From Sagittula sp. P11 (GTDB taxonomy: Bacteria > Pseudomonadota > Alphaproteobacteria > Rhodobacterales > Rhodobacteraceae): DNA of 64,000 nt. Shown here in pieces: positions 36,431-45,521 of the stretch; the stretch's first letter is position 1; each line of letters starts with the position of its first letter. A model generated the notes under the pieces. The model was not told the DNA's origin. It ran no database searches and saw only the letters and a list, made by a program, of their open reading frames with translations. The position numbers were made by a program, and so were the translations under genes. Where the stretch lies: contig NZ_CP021913.1 of the NCBI RefSeq assembly GCF_002814095.1, forward strand, positions 2,390,001-2,454,000, written 5' to 3'.

Positions 36431-36472
36431 TGCAATGATCGTTGCAAGGGCGTTGCATTGTCAATGATCGTT
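36431..36472. promoter_or_regulatory. Duplicated operator between divergent iolG and iolD operons
   Basis: Near-palindrome TGCAATGATCGTTGCA (36431-36446); its core CAATGATCGTT (36433-36443) is repeated exactly at 36462-36472, 29 bp downstream. The two copies fill the 97-bp divergent gap. Likely sites for the RpiR regulator encoded at the far end of the operon. Confidence 0.65.
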
Positions 36473-36508
36473 CCGTAGGTTTTTCCCCAAAGAGGAGGAG
36501 GAATCGGT

Positions 36509-38365
36509 ATGACGGCAACAGTCCGCCTGACCATGGCGCAGGCGCTGGTGCGCTGGCTTTGCGCCCAGCACACCGAGATCGACGGCGAGCGCGTTCCGCT
36601 GTTCGCGGGCGTCTTCGGGGTCTTCGGCCACGGCAACGTGACCTGCCTGTCGGAGGCCCTCGAACAGGTTCAGGACCGGCTGCCAACATGGCGCGGCCAG
36701 AACGAGCAGTCCATGGCCCTTGCCGCGGTAGGCTTTGCCAAGGCGAAACGCCGCCGACAGATCATGGTGGCGACCTCATCGGTCGGGCCGGGGGCGACCA
36801 ACATGATCACCGCGGCGGGCGTGGCCCATGCCAACCGGCTGCCGGTCCTGCTGTTGTCCGGGGACACCTTCGTCAACCGGCTGCCCGACCCGGTGCTGCA
36901 GCAGGTGGAGCATTACGGCTGCCCCTCCACATCGGTGAACGACGGCTTCCGGGCGGTGTCGCGTTTCTGGGACCGGATCGTGCATCCGGCGCAGATCCTG
37001 TCGTCGCTGCCGCAGGCGGTCACGACAATGCTGGACCCTGCCGATTGCGGCCCGGCCTTCATCGGGCTGCCGCAGGACATCCAGGAAATCGCCTACGACT
37101 ACCCCGAAGCCTTCTTTGCCGAGAAGGTCTGGACCATTCCCCGGCCGCGCCCCTCGCGGTCGGAGGTCAGCGCGGCGGTGGAGTTGCTGAAGGGGGCGAA
37201 GCGCCCGCTCATCATCTCGGGCGGCGGGGTGCGCTACTCCGGTGCGGGCGAGGCATTGGCAGACTTCGCCGTGCGACGCGGCATCCCAATGACGGAGACC
37301 ATCGCCGGGAAGGGCGCCGTGGTGCACGACCACCCGGCCTACACCGGCGCCATGGGGATCGAGGGGACCGATGCCTCGAAGGAGTTGGCAGAAACCGCGG
37401 ACGTGGTGATCGCCGTCGGCACGCGCATGCAGGACTTCACCACCGGATCCTGGACGACCTTTGCGCCCGACGCGCGGTTCCTGAACATCAACGCGGCGCG
37501 GTTCGATGCGTCGAAACACTTTGCCCTGCCGGTGGTCGGCGACGCGCTGGAATGCATCGCCGAACTGGACGAGGCGCTGGGAGACTGGGCCTGCGATCCG
37601 GCGCGGATGGCACGCGCGCAGGAGCTTTACGCCGACTGGAACCGCGCGCTGGACGAGGGGCAGAAACCGACCAACGCGGCGGTACCCTCCTACGCGCAGG
37701 TGATTGGCGTGGTGAACCGCAAGGCCTCGCCCGACGACACCATGGTGACCGCAGCGGGCGGACTGCCGGGCGAGACGGCGAAGAACTGGCGGGTCAAGGC
37801 GCCCCACACCTACGACCTCGAGTTCGGCTTTTCCTGCATGGGCTACGAGATCGCGGGCGGCTGGGGGCACGCCATGGCGAAGAACGGCAAGGGGGTGCCC
37901 ATCGTGATGGTGGGCGACGGGTCCTACCTGATGATGAACTCCGACATCTATTCGACCGTGCTGACCGGCCACAAGATGATCGTGGTGGTCTGCGACAACG
38001 GCGGGTTCGGCGTGATCAACCGGCTTCAGACCGGCATGGGCGTTCCGGGCTTCAACAACCTGCTGAAGGATACGCGGGTACAGAACCGGGATGCGCCCTT
38101 GCATGTCGACTTTGCCGCCCATGCGCGGGCGATGGGGGCAGAGGCGCGGTTCTGCGAAAGCCTCGCCGACCTCGAGACCGCGATGGACTGGGCGCAGACC
38201 ACCGACCGCACCACGGTGCTGGTGATCGAGACGGACGCCCATGTCTGGACCGACGGCGGCGCCGATTGGTACGTGGGCGTGCCGGAAATCAACGAACGGG
38301 AGAGCGTCCGCAAGGCGCGCGACGGACAGGAAGCATTGCGCCGCAGGCAGCGGCAGGGGGTATGA
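36509..38365 (+). CDS. iolD: 3D-(3,5/4)-trihydroxycyclohexane-1,2-dione hydrolase (TPP-dependent)
   Basis: 618 aa with an AGGAGGAGG site upstream. N-terminal TPP-family domain (FGVFGHGNVTCLSEAL, RGQNEQSMALAAVGFAKAK with the catalytic Glu, TSSVGPGATNMITAAGVAHA), a middle cofactor domain (KRPLIISGGGVRYSGAG) and the C-terminal TPP-binding motif MVGDGSYLMMNSDI with the closing VCDNGGFGVIN. Layout and length match IolD, which cleaves the ring dione in myo-inositol breakdown. iolB, iolC and iolE are not in the window. Confidence 0.92.
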   Translation: MTATVRLTMAQALVRWLCAQHTEIDGERVPLFAGVFGVFGHGNVTCLSEALEQVQDRLPTWRGQNEQSMALAAVGFAKAKRRRQIMVATSSVGPGATNMITAAGVAHANRLPVLLLSGDTFVNRLPDPVLQQVEHYGCPSTSVNDGFRAVSRFWDRIVHPAQILSSLPQAVTTMLDPADCGPAFIGLPQDIQEIAYDYPEAFFAEKVWTIPRPRPSRSEVSAAVELLKGAKRPLIISGGGVRYSGAGEALADFAVRRGIPMTETIAGKGAVVHDHPAYTGAMGIEGTDASKELAETADVVIAVGTRMQDFTTGSWTTFAPDARFLNINAARFDASKHFALPVVGDALECIAELDEALGDWACDPARMARAQELYADWNRALDEGQKPTNAAVPSYAQVIGVVNRKASPDDTMVTAAGGLPGETAKNWRVKAPHTYDLEFGFSCMGYEIAGGWGHAMAKNGKGVPIVMVGDGSYLMMNSDIYSTVLTGHKMIVVVCDNGGFGVINRLQTGMGVPGFNNLLKDTRVQNRDAPLHVDFAAHARAMGAEARFCESLADLETAMDWAQTTDRTTVLVIETDAHVWTDGGADWYVGVPEINERESVRKARDGQEALRRRQRQGV

Positions 38366-39183
38366 AGATGAACCGCATAGATGGAAAGATCGCCGTCATC
38401 ACCGGAGGTACGCAGGGTCTGGGTGCAGCCATCGCGCGGCTGTTCGCCGCAGCGGGTGCGGCCGGTATCGCGATTGTCGGGCGCGGCGTGGACAAGGGCC
38501 GGAAGGTCGCCGCCGCGATCACCGAGGAGACAGGCGTCCCGGTGGAAATGATCGCCGCCGACCTTGCCAATGTCGAGGACGTGCAGGCCATCATGTCCGC
38601 CGTGGACAAGGCGTTCGGCCGGGTCGACATCCTGGTGAATGCGGCCGGTCTGACCGACCGGGGCAATTTGCTGAACACCACGCCCGAGATGTTCGACCGC
38701 ATGTTCGCGGTCAACACCCGCGCGCCGTTCTTCCTGATGCAGGACGCGGTCAAGTTGATGAGCAGGGAGGGTGTGAAGGGAACGATGGTCAACATCGGCT
38801 CCACCTCCGAACACGCGGGGCAGCCGTTCATCGCGCCCTATTGCGCGTCCAAGGCGGCTTTGGCCACGCTGACGCGGAACTCCGGCTTTGCGCTGATGCG
38901 CAACGGCATACGGGTGAACCAGCTCGATATCGGCTGGATGAACTCCGACAACGAGCGCGCGCTGCAGGAGGCGGAGCAGGGCGATGCAGGCTTCATCGAC
39001 AGGATGGCGGCGACGATGCCCTTCGGGCGGCTGCTGGAACCGGCAGAGGTCGCCAAGGCGGTCTTGTGGATGGCGTCGGACGACAGCGGCATGATGACCG
39101 GCGCGGTGATCCACTTCGACCAGTCGGTCTGGGGCGGCTACGACGGGCAGGCGCCCGCACCGGCAGAACCGCTGACGGCGTGA
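38362..39183 (+). CDS. Short-chain dehydrogenase/reductase
   Basis: 273 aa, ATGA overlap with iolD (a second ATG at 38368 is also possible). Cofactor motif TGGTQGLGAAIARLF, NAAG, catalytic Ser in IGSTSEH and the YCASK motif (Tyr and Lys). C-terminal DQSVWGGYDG. Coupling to iolD suggests it handles an oxidised cyclitol or polyol. Confidence 0.9.
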   Translation: MKMNRIDGKIAVITGGTQGLGAAIARLFAAAGAAGIAIVGRGVDKGRKVAAAITEETGVPVEMIAADLANVEDVQAIMSAVDKAFGRVDILVNAAGLTDRGNLLNTTPEMFDRMFAVNTRAPFFLMQDAVKLMSREGVKGTMVNIGSTSEHAGQPFIAPYCASKAALATLTRNSGFALMRNGIRVNQLDIGWMNSDNERALQEAEQGDAGFIDRMAATMPFGRLLEPAEVAKAVLWMASDDSGMMTGAVIHFDQSVWGGYDGQAPAPAEPLTA

Positions 39184-39235
39184 CCTTTGCCCGGGGCGGC
39201 GCTAGGCTGGCCCCGGACCCAAGGGGGAGGTCAAC

Positions 39236-40147
39236 TTGCTGAACCGTCTGAGGATGCGGCATGTCCGCTGTTTCCTGACCATCGCGCGCTGCGGGTCGAT
39301 GACCGCCGCGGCGAAAGAGATGAACTCCTCCCAGCCCGCCGTCTCGCGGTCGCTGGCCGAGCTGGAGGCCCTCGTCGGCCAGCCGCTTTTCGAACGAGGC
39401 GGGCGCGGGCTGACGCTGACGGAGGCGGGCGAGCGGCTGCGCCGGCACCTCGACCCGGCGGTTTCGCAGATGGAAGAGGGTGTGCGTCTGGCGGGTGGCA
39501 CGGCGGCGGTGCCGCGCGTGTCGGTGGGGGTGCTGCCCAACGTGGCGCGGACCCTCGCCATGCGGTCGTCGGTCATGTTCAAGGCGGATACCCCGGACGT
39601 CGATCTGGAGCTGCATTGGGCCAACGTGTCGGAACTGATCACGCGCCTGAACCGGGGCGAGATCGACATGCTGCTTGGCCGGCTCCTGTCGCTGGAACAC
39701 ATGGAGGGGGTCAGCTTCGAACACCTGTACCCCGAGGACATCGTCTTTGCCGTGCACCACACCCACCCTTTCGCGGCGCGGCCCGGGGAGGTCACGCTGT
39801 CCGAGGTGGGCGCCGAACTGGTGGTGGTGCCGCTGGGCGGGACAATCATCCGGCGCGAACTGGACAAGTTCATGACGGCGCGCGGGCTGGCCCGGTTCCG
39901 CAGGCAGATCGAGACGGTTTCCTTCGAGTTCACCCGCAGTTTTCTGCGCGAGACGCCCTCCGTCGCCGCCATTCCATTGGGCGCGATCCGGCGGGAACTG
40001 GCGGAGGGCGAACTCGTGAAGCTGGGCCTGTCGGGCGAGGAACTGGCCGGGTCGGTCGGCATCTCCTTCCGCACCGGGCGGGCGCTGTCGCCCGAGGCCG
40101 CGCGCTTTGCCGAAGCGGTGCGGATCGTGGCACGGGACTATGCCTGA
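39236..40147 (+). CDS. LysR-type transcriptional regulator
   Basis: 303 aa from a TTG start with GGGAGG 5 nt upstream. HTH MRHVRCFLTIARCGSMTAAA then MNSSQPAVSRSLAELEALVG; effector domain shaped like the PcaQ/GbpR group. It precedes the sulfatase-TRAP genes on the same strand, with a perfect palindrome in the gap, so it probably controls them. Confidence 0.92.
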   Translation: MLNRLRMRHVRCFLTIARCGSMTAAAKEMNSSQPAVSRSLAELEALVGQPLFERGGRGLTLTEAGERLRRHLDPAVSQMEEGVRLAGGTAAVPRVSVGVLPNVARTLAMRSSVMFKADTPDVDLELHWANVSELITRLNRGEIDMLLGRLLSLEHMEGVSFEHLYPEDIVFAVHHTHPFAARPGEVTLSEVGAELVVVPLGGTIIRRELDKFMTARGLARFRRQIETVSFEFTRSFLRETPSVAAIPLGAIRRELAEGELVKLGLSGEELAGSVGISFRTGRALSPEAARFAEAVRIVARDYA

Positions 40148-40155
40148 CAACTCCG

Positions 40156-40179
40156 ATCTATATCCGATCCGATATAGAT
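40156..40179. promoter_or_regulatory. Perfect palindromic operator candidate
   Basis: Arms ATCTATATC (40156-40164) and GATATAGAT (40171-40179) with spacer CGATCC, in the 130-bp gap between the LysR gene and the sulfatase gene. It is an AT-rich island in GC-rich surroundings. Confidence 0.6.
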
Positions 40180-40277
40180 AACGCGCAGAATCGATTTCAT
40201 GTTTCCGGGACCGGTCGGTAGTTTGGTGGCATGGCGCCGTCAGAGCGCGACAGTCCAAGGGGAGGGGAACGGCGCGC

Positions 40278-41966
40278 ATGGCGGCTCCGAAGAATATCCT
40301 GTTCATCATGTTCGACCAGCTCCGCTGGGATTACCTGAGCTGCTACGGCCATCCGCATCTGCAGACGCCGAACCTCGACCGGCTGGCGTCGAAGGGGATG
40401 CGCTTCGACCGCTGCACGATCCAGTCGCCGCTGTGCGGACCGTCGCGGATGTCGACCTACACCGGGCGCTACGTGCATTCGCATGGCGCATCGTGGAACA
40501 ACGTGCCGCTCAAGGTCGGCGAGCTGACGATGGGCGACCATCTGCGCGATCTGGGCATGGGCTGCTGGCTGGTGGGCAAGACCCACATGGCGGCCGACGC
40601 CGAGGGGATGCGCCGCCTCGGACTGGAACCGGACAGCGTGATTGGCGCGCGGGTCAGCGAATGCGGTTTCGACATCTTCGAGCGTGACGACGGGATGCGC
40701 CCGGAGGGGCCGGACGGGCTCTATGACGAGGGCGGCGCGCTGAAGTACAACGAATACCTGCGCGGCAAGGGCTACGACAGCGACAACCCCTGGCACGACT
40801 ATGCCAATTCGGGACTGGACGACGACGGCAACGTGCTGTCCGGCTGGTTCCTCGAAAACTCCGACCGGCCCGCGAACATCCGCGAGGAGGACAGCGAGAC
40901 CCCGTACCTGACGCGCCGCGGCATCGAATTCATCGAGCAGGCGAAAGGACCGTGGTGCTGCCACCTGTCCTACATCAAGCCGCACTGGCCCTACATCGTG
41001 CCGGAGCCCTATGCGTCGATGTACGGGCCGCAGGACTTCCTGCCGCGCATAGCCTCGGAGGCGGAGCGCGAGACGGATCACCCCGTGTTCAAGGGGTTCC
41101 AGAATGCGCCCGTCGGCAAGGCGCTGGCCCGCGACGAGGTGCGGGAGAAGGTTCTGCGCGCCTACATGGGCCTTATCAAGCAGTGCGACGACCAGATGGG
41201 CGTGCTGTTCGACTTTCTCGAGCGAACCGGCCGGATGGAGGACACGCTGATCGTCGTGACCTCCGACCATGGCGACTTCATGGGCGACCACTGGATGGGG
41301 GAAAAGACCTTCTTCCACGAGGCGTCGGTCAAGGTGCCGCTGATCGTCTACGACCCTTCGCCGGAGGCCGATGCCACGCGCGGCACGACCTCTGACGCGC
41401 TGGTGGAGTGCATCGACTTCCTGCCGACCTTCGTGGAGGTGGCTGGCGGCGATCCGACGAAGCTGGACCACATCCTCGAAGGGCAGTCGCTGCTGCCGAT
41501 GCTCCGCGGCGGCGCGGCGCCTGAGCGCGAGGTGGTGGTCTGCGAATACGACTATTCCAGCAGTCCGCTGGCCGGCCGGCTGGGGCTGCATCCGGATCAG
41601 TCGCGGATGTTCATGGTCGCGGACCACGACTGGAAGATGATCCACTTCGAAAGTGGTCACCGGCCGATGTTGTTCGACCTGAAGAACGACCCGCATGAGC
41701 TGGAAGACCTGGGCGCGAGCGAGGCTCACGCAGATGTCCGGGCGCGGATGTACGACCGCCTGCACGCCTGGGCGCGGCGCCCGGCGGCGCGCACAACCAT
41801 GTCCAACGACGCCTTCGTGAAGGAGCGCACCGCAGGGCCGGGCCGTACCGGCGTGCTGATCGGGATCGTGGAGGAGACCGAGCTGCCGCAGGAGATCACG
41901 GCCAAGTACATCGGGCGCAAGGCCCGGGACATGCGCGGGGGGAGGCTTGGCGCACCCGGCGAATGA
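40278..41966 (+). CDS. Sulfatase-superfamily hydrolase
   Basis: 562 aa with an AGGGGAGGGG site upstream. N-terminal metal-binding Asp in LFIMFDQLRWDYLSCYG. The CGPSR signature in QSPLCGPSRMSTYTGRY carries the Cys converted to formylglycine, and TSDHGDFMGDHWMGEKTFFH holds the other metal ligands. No signal peptide, so cytosolic. Members hydrolyse sulfate esters or, in the phosphonate monoester hydrolase branch, phosphonate/phosphate diesters; CGPSR alone does not separate these. Followed by a TRAP importer, so the substrate may be an imported organosulfate or phosphonate ester. Confidence 0.88.
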   Translation: MAAPKNILFIMFDQLRWDYLSCYGHPHLQTPNLDRLASKGMRFDRCTIQSPLCGPSRMSTYTGRYVHSHGASWNNVPLKVGELTMGDHLRDLGMGCWLVGKTHMAADAEGMRRLGLEPDSVIGARVSECGFDIFERDDGMRPEGPDGLYDEGGALKYNEYLRGKGYDSDNPWHDYANSGLDDDGNVLSGWFLENSDRPANIREEDSETPYLTRRGIEFIEQAKGPWCCHLSYIKPHWPYIVPEPYASMYGPQDFLPRIASEAERETDHPVFKGFQNAPVGKALARDEVREKVLRAYMGLIKQCDDQMGVLFDFLERTGRMEDTLIVVTSDHGDFMGDHWMGEKTFFHEASVKVPLIVYDPSPEADATRGTTSDALVECIDFLPTFVEVAGGDPTKLDHILEGQSLLPMLRGGAAPEREVVVCEYDYSSSPLAGRLGLHPDQSRMFMVADHDWKMIHFESGHRPMLFDLKNDPHELEDLGASEAHADVRARMYDRLHAWARRPAARTTMSNDAFVKERTAGPGRTGVLIGIVEETELPQEITAKYIGRKARDMRGGRLGAPGE

Positions 41967-41997
41967 CAAAGGAAACCATGTCTTGGGGAGGAGAACC

Positions 41998-43050
41998 ATG
42001 AAGACATTCTTGAAGACGGCTGCCGTTGCAGGCGCCCTTGCGGTGACGGGTGTCACGGCGCAGGCGCAGGCCAACCTGAGCGCCGAAACATCGAGCGCGG
42101 GCAACTCGCCGCACCTGATGATGATGCACCTCGCCGATGTGCTCGCCCGCGAGGGTGTGGCCAACGTGCAGGTGCAGGAAGGCCAGACCGCCACGAACTC
42201 CATGGTCAACGTGGCCGAGGGCAAGTCCGACATGGTGACGGCGCCCACGATCCTCTACTTCCTGCTGGAAAACGGACGCGGGCCGTTCTCCAACATCGGT
42301 GAGGGCGGCAAGGATCTGGTGCAGAACATCCGTGCCATCGCGCCGTTCAACGCGGGCGCCTACGGGCTGTTCGCGCCGGTCGCGTCGAACATCACCTCCT
42401 ACCAGGACCTGAAGGGGCGCACCGTCTGGAACGGCCCGCCACGCGGCGCGGCGCTGACGCTCGGACGGCAGACGATCCTGCTGGGCTCGGGCGGGTTCAA
42501 GGACGGCGAGGACTACACCGGCTACCAGACCAACTGGGGGCAACTGCCGACCGCGCTGGTCGATGGCTCTGCCGAGGCGTTCCTCGTCCCGATCACCTTC
42601 CCCTCCGACCGCGTGGTCATGGCGCTGTCGGCAGGTGACGTGAACATCGTGTCCTTCCCGAAGGACATCTGGGAAAGCGAAGGGATGCAGAAGTTCCTCT
42701 CGGCCCCCGGCAACAGCCCGGTGGAGGTCAAGATCGCGGACATGGGCTATGGTCCGGACCAGGGCGTGAACGTGATCTCTGAGGACGACACATTCCGCTC
42801 GCCCGGCGTGCCGTTTGCCACCTACGTGCGCGCCGACCTGCCCGACGATCTGGTGAGGGAGGTCACGGCGGCCTACATCGCCTCGATCCCCGAACTGGAA
42901 AAGCGCGCGCCCTACGCGGGCAACGTCAACTTCGACGTGCTGGATCAGCGGATCACCGGATTCTGCGGTGCGCTGACGCTGAAGTACCACCCCGGCGCCA
43001 TCGCCGCATGGGAAGAAGCCGGGTACGAAGTCCCGGACTGCGCGAAGTGA
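41998..43050 (+). CDS. TRAP transporter solute receptor, TAXI family
   Basis: 350 aa from ATG 41998-42000 (GGAGGAG upstream). Sec signal peptide MKTFLKTAAVAGALAVTGVT with cleavage near AQAQA. Mature start SAETSSAGNSPHLMMMHLAD and GAYGLFAPVASNITSYQDLK, GRTVWNGPPRGAALTLGRQT are TAXI-type features. Binds its ligand in the periplasm for the fused permease encoded next. Confidence 0.9.
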   Translation: MKTFLKTAAVAGALAVTGVTAQAQANLSAETSSAGNSPHLMMMHLADVLAREGVANVQVQEGQTATNSMVNVAEGKSDMVTAPTILYFLLENGRGPFSNIGEGGKDLVQNIRAIAPFNAGAYGLFAPVASNITSYQDLKGRTVWNGPPRGAALTLGRQTILLGSGGFKDGEDYTGYQTNWGQLPTALVDGSAEAFLVPITFPSDRVVMALSAGDVNIVSFPKDIWESEGMQKFLSAPGNSPVEVKIADMGYGPDQGVNVISEDDTFRSPGVPFATYVRADLPDDLVREVTAAYIASIPELEKRAPYAGNVNFDVLDQRITGFCGALTLKYHPGAIAAWEEAGYEVPDCAK

Positions 43051-43057
43051 CCTGACA

Positions 43058-43079
43058 GGGCGGGCCGCGCGGTCCGCCC
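43058..43079 (+). terminator. Intercistronic hairpin (attenuator) after TAXI receptor gene
   Basis: Nine-pair stem GGGCGGGCC / GGTCCGCCC (one G-T pair) with loop GCGC, 7 bp after the receptor stop and without a T run. Such hairpins usually raise receptor mRNA over permease mRNA. Confidence 0.55.
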
Positions 43080-43100
43080 CCTCTGCCGGGAGATCCTGAA

Positions 43101-45439
43101 ATGTCGGACAAGATGCCGTTCCTGAAACGTGCCGCGCAGGCGCTTGGCCTGATCCTCGTGGTCATCGGGATGCTCAACACCATTCCGTCCATCCCCGGGC
43201 TGGACGCCTGGGCGCAGGACGTGACCGGCAACCCGGCCTTCGCGATCCGGAAATTCCCCTACGAATGGCTTTATCCCATCGCCTTCGTGCTGATGATGCT
43301 GACGGTGGCGTGCAACCACTCGTTCTGGGCGGACTGGACGGTTCGCGGCTTCGGCCCGGGCCGCCGCCGCTTCGGGGCCTTCATGGACATCGCGTTGGTG
43401 ACGATGGCCGTGGCGGTGTCCGCCGCCTACCTGATCGAGATCGACTCGGTCTGCATGATCGACCAGTTCACCGGCGAACGGGCCGAGCTGATCGCCCGCG
43501 CCCTGCAGGAAGAGAAGGAATTCGCCGAGCTCTACGGGCTGCCCGCCCCGACCTCGGTGGATGACCCCGCCTGCATCCGCACGCTCGGCGTCTGGATCTT
43601 CGCCATCGTCGGCGCTGGCATCGCGGTCTTCCTTGGCTACAACGTCCGGGTCTGGGGCTTCCCGCTGGTGGCCGTGGCGATCCTGATCTTCGCCTACACC
43701 CTGATCACCGTGGGCATCTGGTACTTCTTCGGGTCCGAGGACATGAACAAGTACCTCATCACCAAGCTGGGGGGAGAGCCGCGTTCGCTGATGGATGGCC
43801 GCCCCAACGTGGAGGACATCCTCGTCAACAACGCCCAGGGTCTGCTGGGCCGGTTCATGGGAATCCTGCTGTCGACGGTCTTCCCCTATATCGTGCTGGG
43901 GTCGCTCTTCGGGATTTCCGCCGGGGGCAAGTCGCTGATCAAGCTGGCGTTCCTCTGGACCCGGCGGCTGAAGGGCGGGCCCGCCCACGCCGCCATCGTG
44001 TCGAGCGCACTGTTCGGCACCATCTCCGGCGGGCCGGTGGTGAACGTGCTGTCGACCGGCGTCCTGACCATTCCCATGATGCTGCGGCGCGGGTTTTCCA
44101 AGACCTTCGCGGGGGGGTGGAGGCGGCCGCCTCCTCCGGCGGGCAGATCATGCCGCCGGTGATGGGCGTTGCCGCCTTCGTCCTGTCGGCCATGACCGTC
44201 GTGCCCTACCGGGAGGTCATCATCGCCGCGGTGATCCCCGCCGTCACCTACTTCGGCTGCCTGTTCCTGACGGTCCACTTCCAGGCCCGCAAGCAGGGCA
44301 TCGAGGCCGTTGGCGACAAGACACCCGAGATGATGCTGAACGGGCAGGACCGGCTGAACCTGCTGATGATCCTGCTGCCGATCCTCCTGATTCTGATGCT
44401 GCTCATCACCCCCAAGGAGGCGGTGGGCTGCGGCATCTTCGGCACCCTGCTGGGCGTCGAGCGCAGCGGTGAGGGGGCCGCCTGCGTCGCGGAGAGCCTG
44501 CCCTTCCTGCTCCAGATCATCCAGAACTCGGCCGGCGACGCCGGTTCCGCGGGCTGGTGGGCCGTGTTGCTTCTGGTCGCTCTGTTCTGCCTGGACCCAG
44601 AGTTCCGCAAGGCGCCGCGCGCTCTGATCGGGGCCTTCGCGGATGCGGGTGTGCTGATCGCGACCCTCTACCTGATGTTCCTGTCGGTCTCCGTCATCGA
44701 CTTCTGCCTGAACTTCACCGGGCTGTCGGGCTTTGTCGCGCGGGACGTGCTGGGCCTGCTGCGCGCCTTCGGAGCCGAGGTGCAGGGCGGCGGTGTCTTC
44801 CTCTTCGCGGCGCTCTTCGTGACGATGCTGCTGGCGATCCTTTTGGGCATGGGGATGCCGACGGTGCCCGCCTACGTCAACGTGGCGTTGCTGATGGGGC
44901 CGCTGGTCGTGGGGCTGGGCATCGCGACCTTCACCGCGCACATGTTCATCTTCTTCTTCGCGGTGGCGAGCGCGATCACCCCGCCGGTTGCCGTCGCGGC
45001 CTTTGCGGCGGCGTCGATCACCAAGGCGGACGCCATGGCCACCGGATTTGCCGCCGTGCGCGCCGGTGTGGTGATGTTCGTCCTGCCGTTCGTCTTCGCC
45101 TTCTACCCCGAGCTCCTGCTGATCGATTCGGCAAAGCTGGACCCCGCGGCCTCGACAGGTGCGCAGGTCTACATCGAGGGCTACGGACCGGGGATCGACT
45201 GGCTGAGCCTCGCGTCGGTCGGCGCGCGGCTGGCGCTCGGGCTTTACCTGATGGCGGGGGCGCTGGCGCGATTCGACATGCGCTCCATCGGACTGCCCGA
45301 AGCCATCCTGCGTCTCGTGCTGGCCGTGGCCGTGATGATGAAGGCAGGCGCGATCTTCCTTCCGGCGCTCGGGCTCGCCGCCGTCTACCTCTTGTGGCAC
45401 GGCAGCAGGGCCATGCGTGGCGGCCCCGTCCGGGCCTGA
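43101..45439 (+). pseudogene. TRAP transporter fused permease (DctQM-type), single frameshift
   Basis: The first frame (43101-44162) encodes the small-subunit-like region and the start of the large subunit, running correctly to RRGFSKTFAGG. The second frame (to 45439) picks up exactly where it should, VEAAASSGGQIMPPVMG, and continues through the DctM domain (ALFVTMLLAILLGMGMPTVP). The break is at a run of seven G (44111-44117): one extra G would restore a single product of about 780 aa with many membrane segments. Either the gene is inactivated, the tract is phase-variable, or the read has a homopolymer error. The rest of both halves is intact, favouring error or recent mutation. Confidence 0.85.
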
Positions 45440-45521
45440 CACATATCCATTCGTGGCCTTGGCCTTTTGCGGGCTTTCGTGCAAACGTCTATGTAGAGTG
45501 GTCAATTACCGGAGTGACGAC

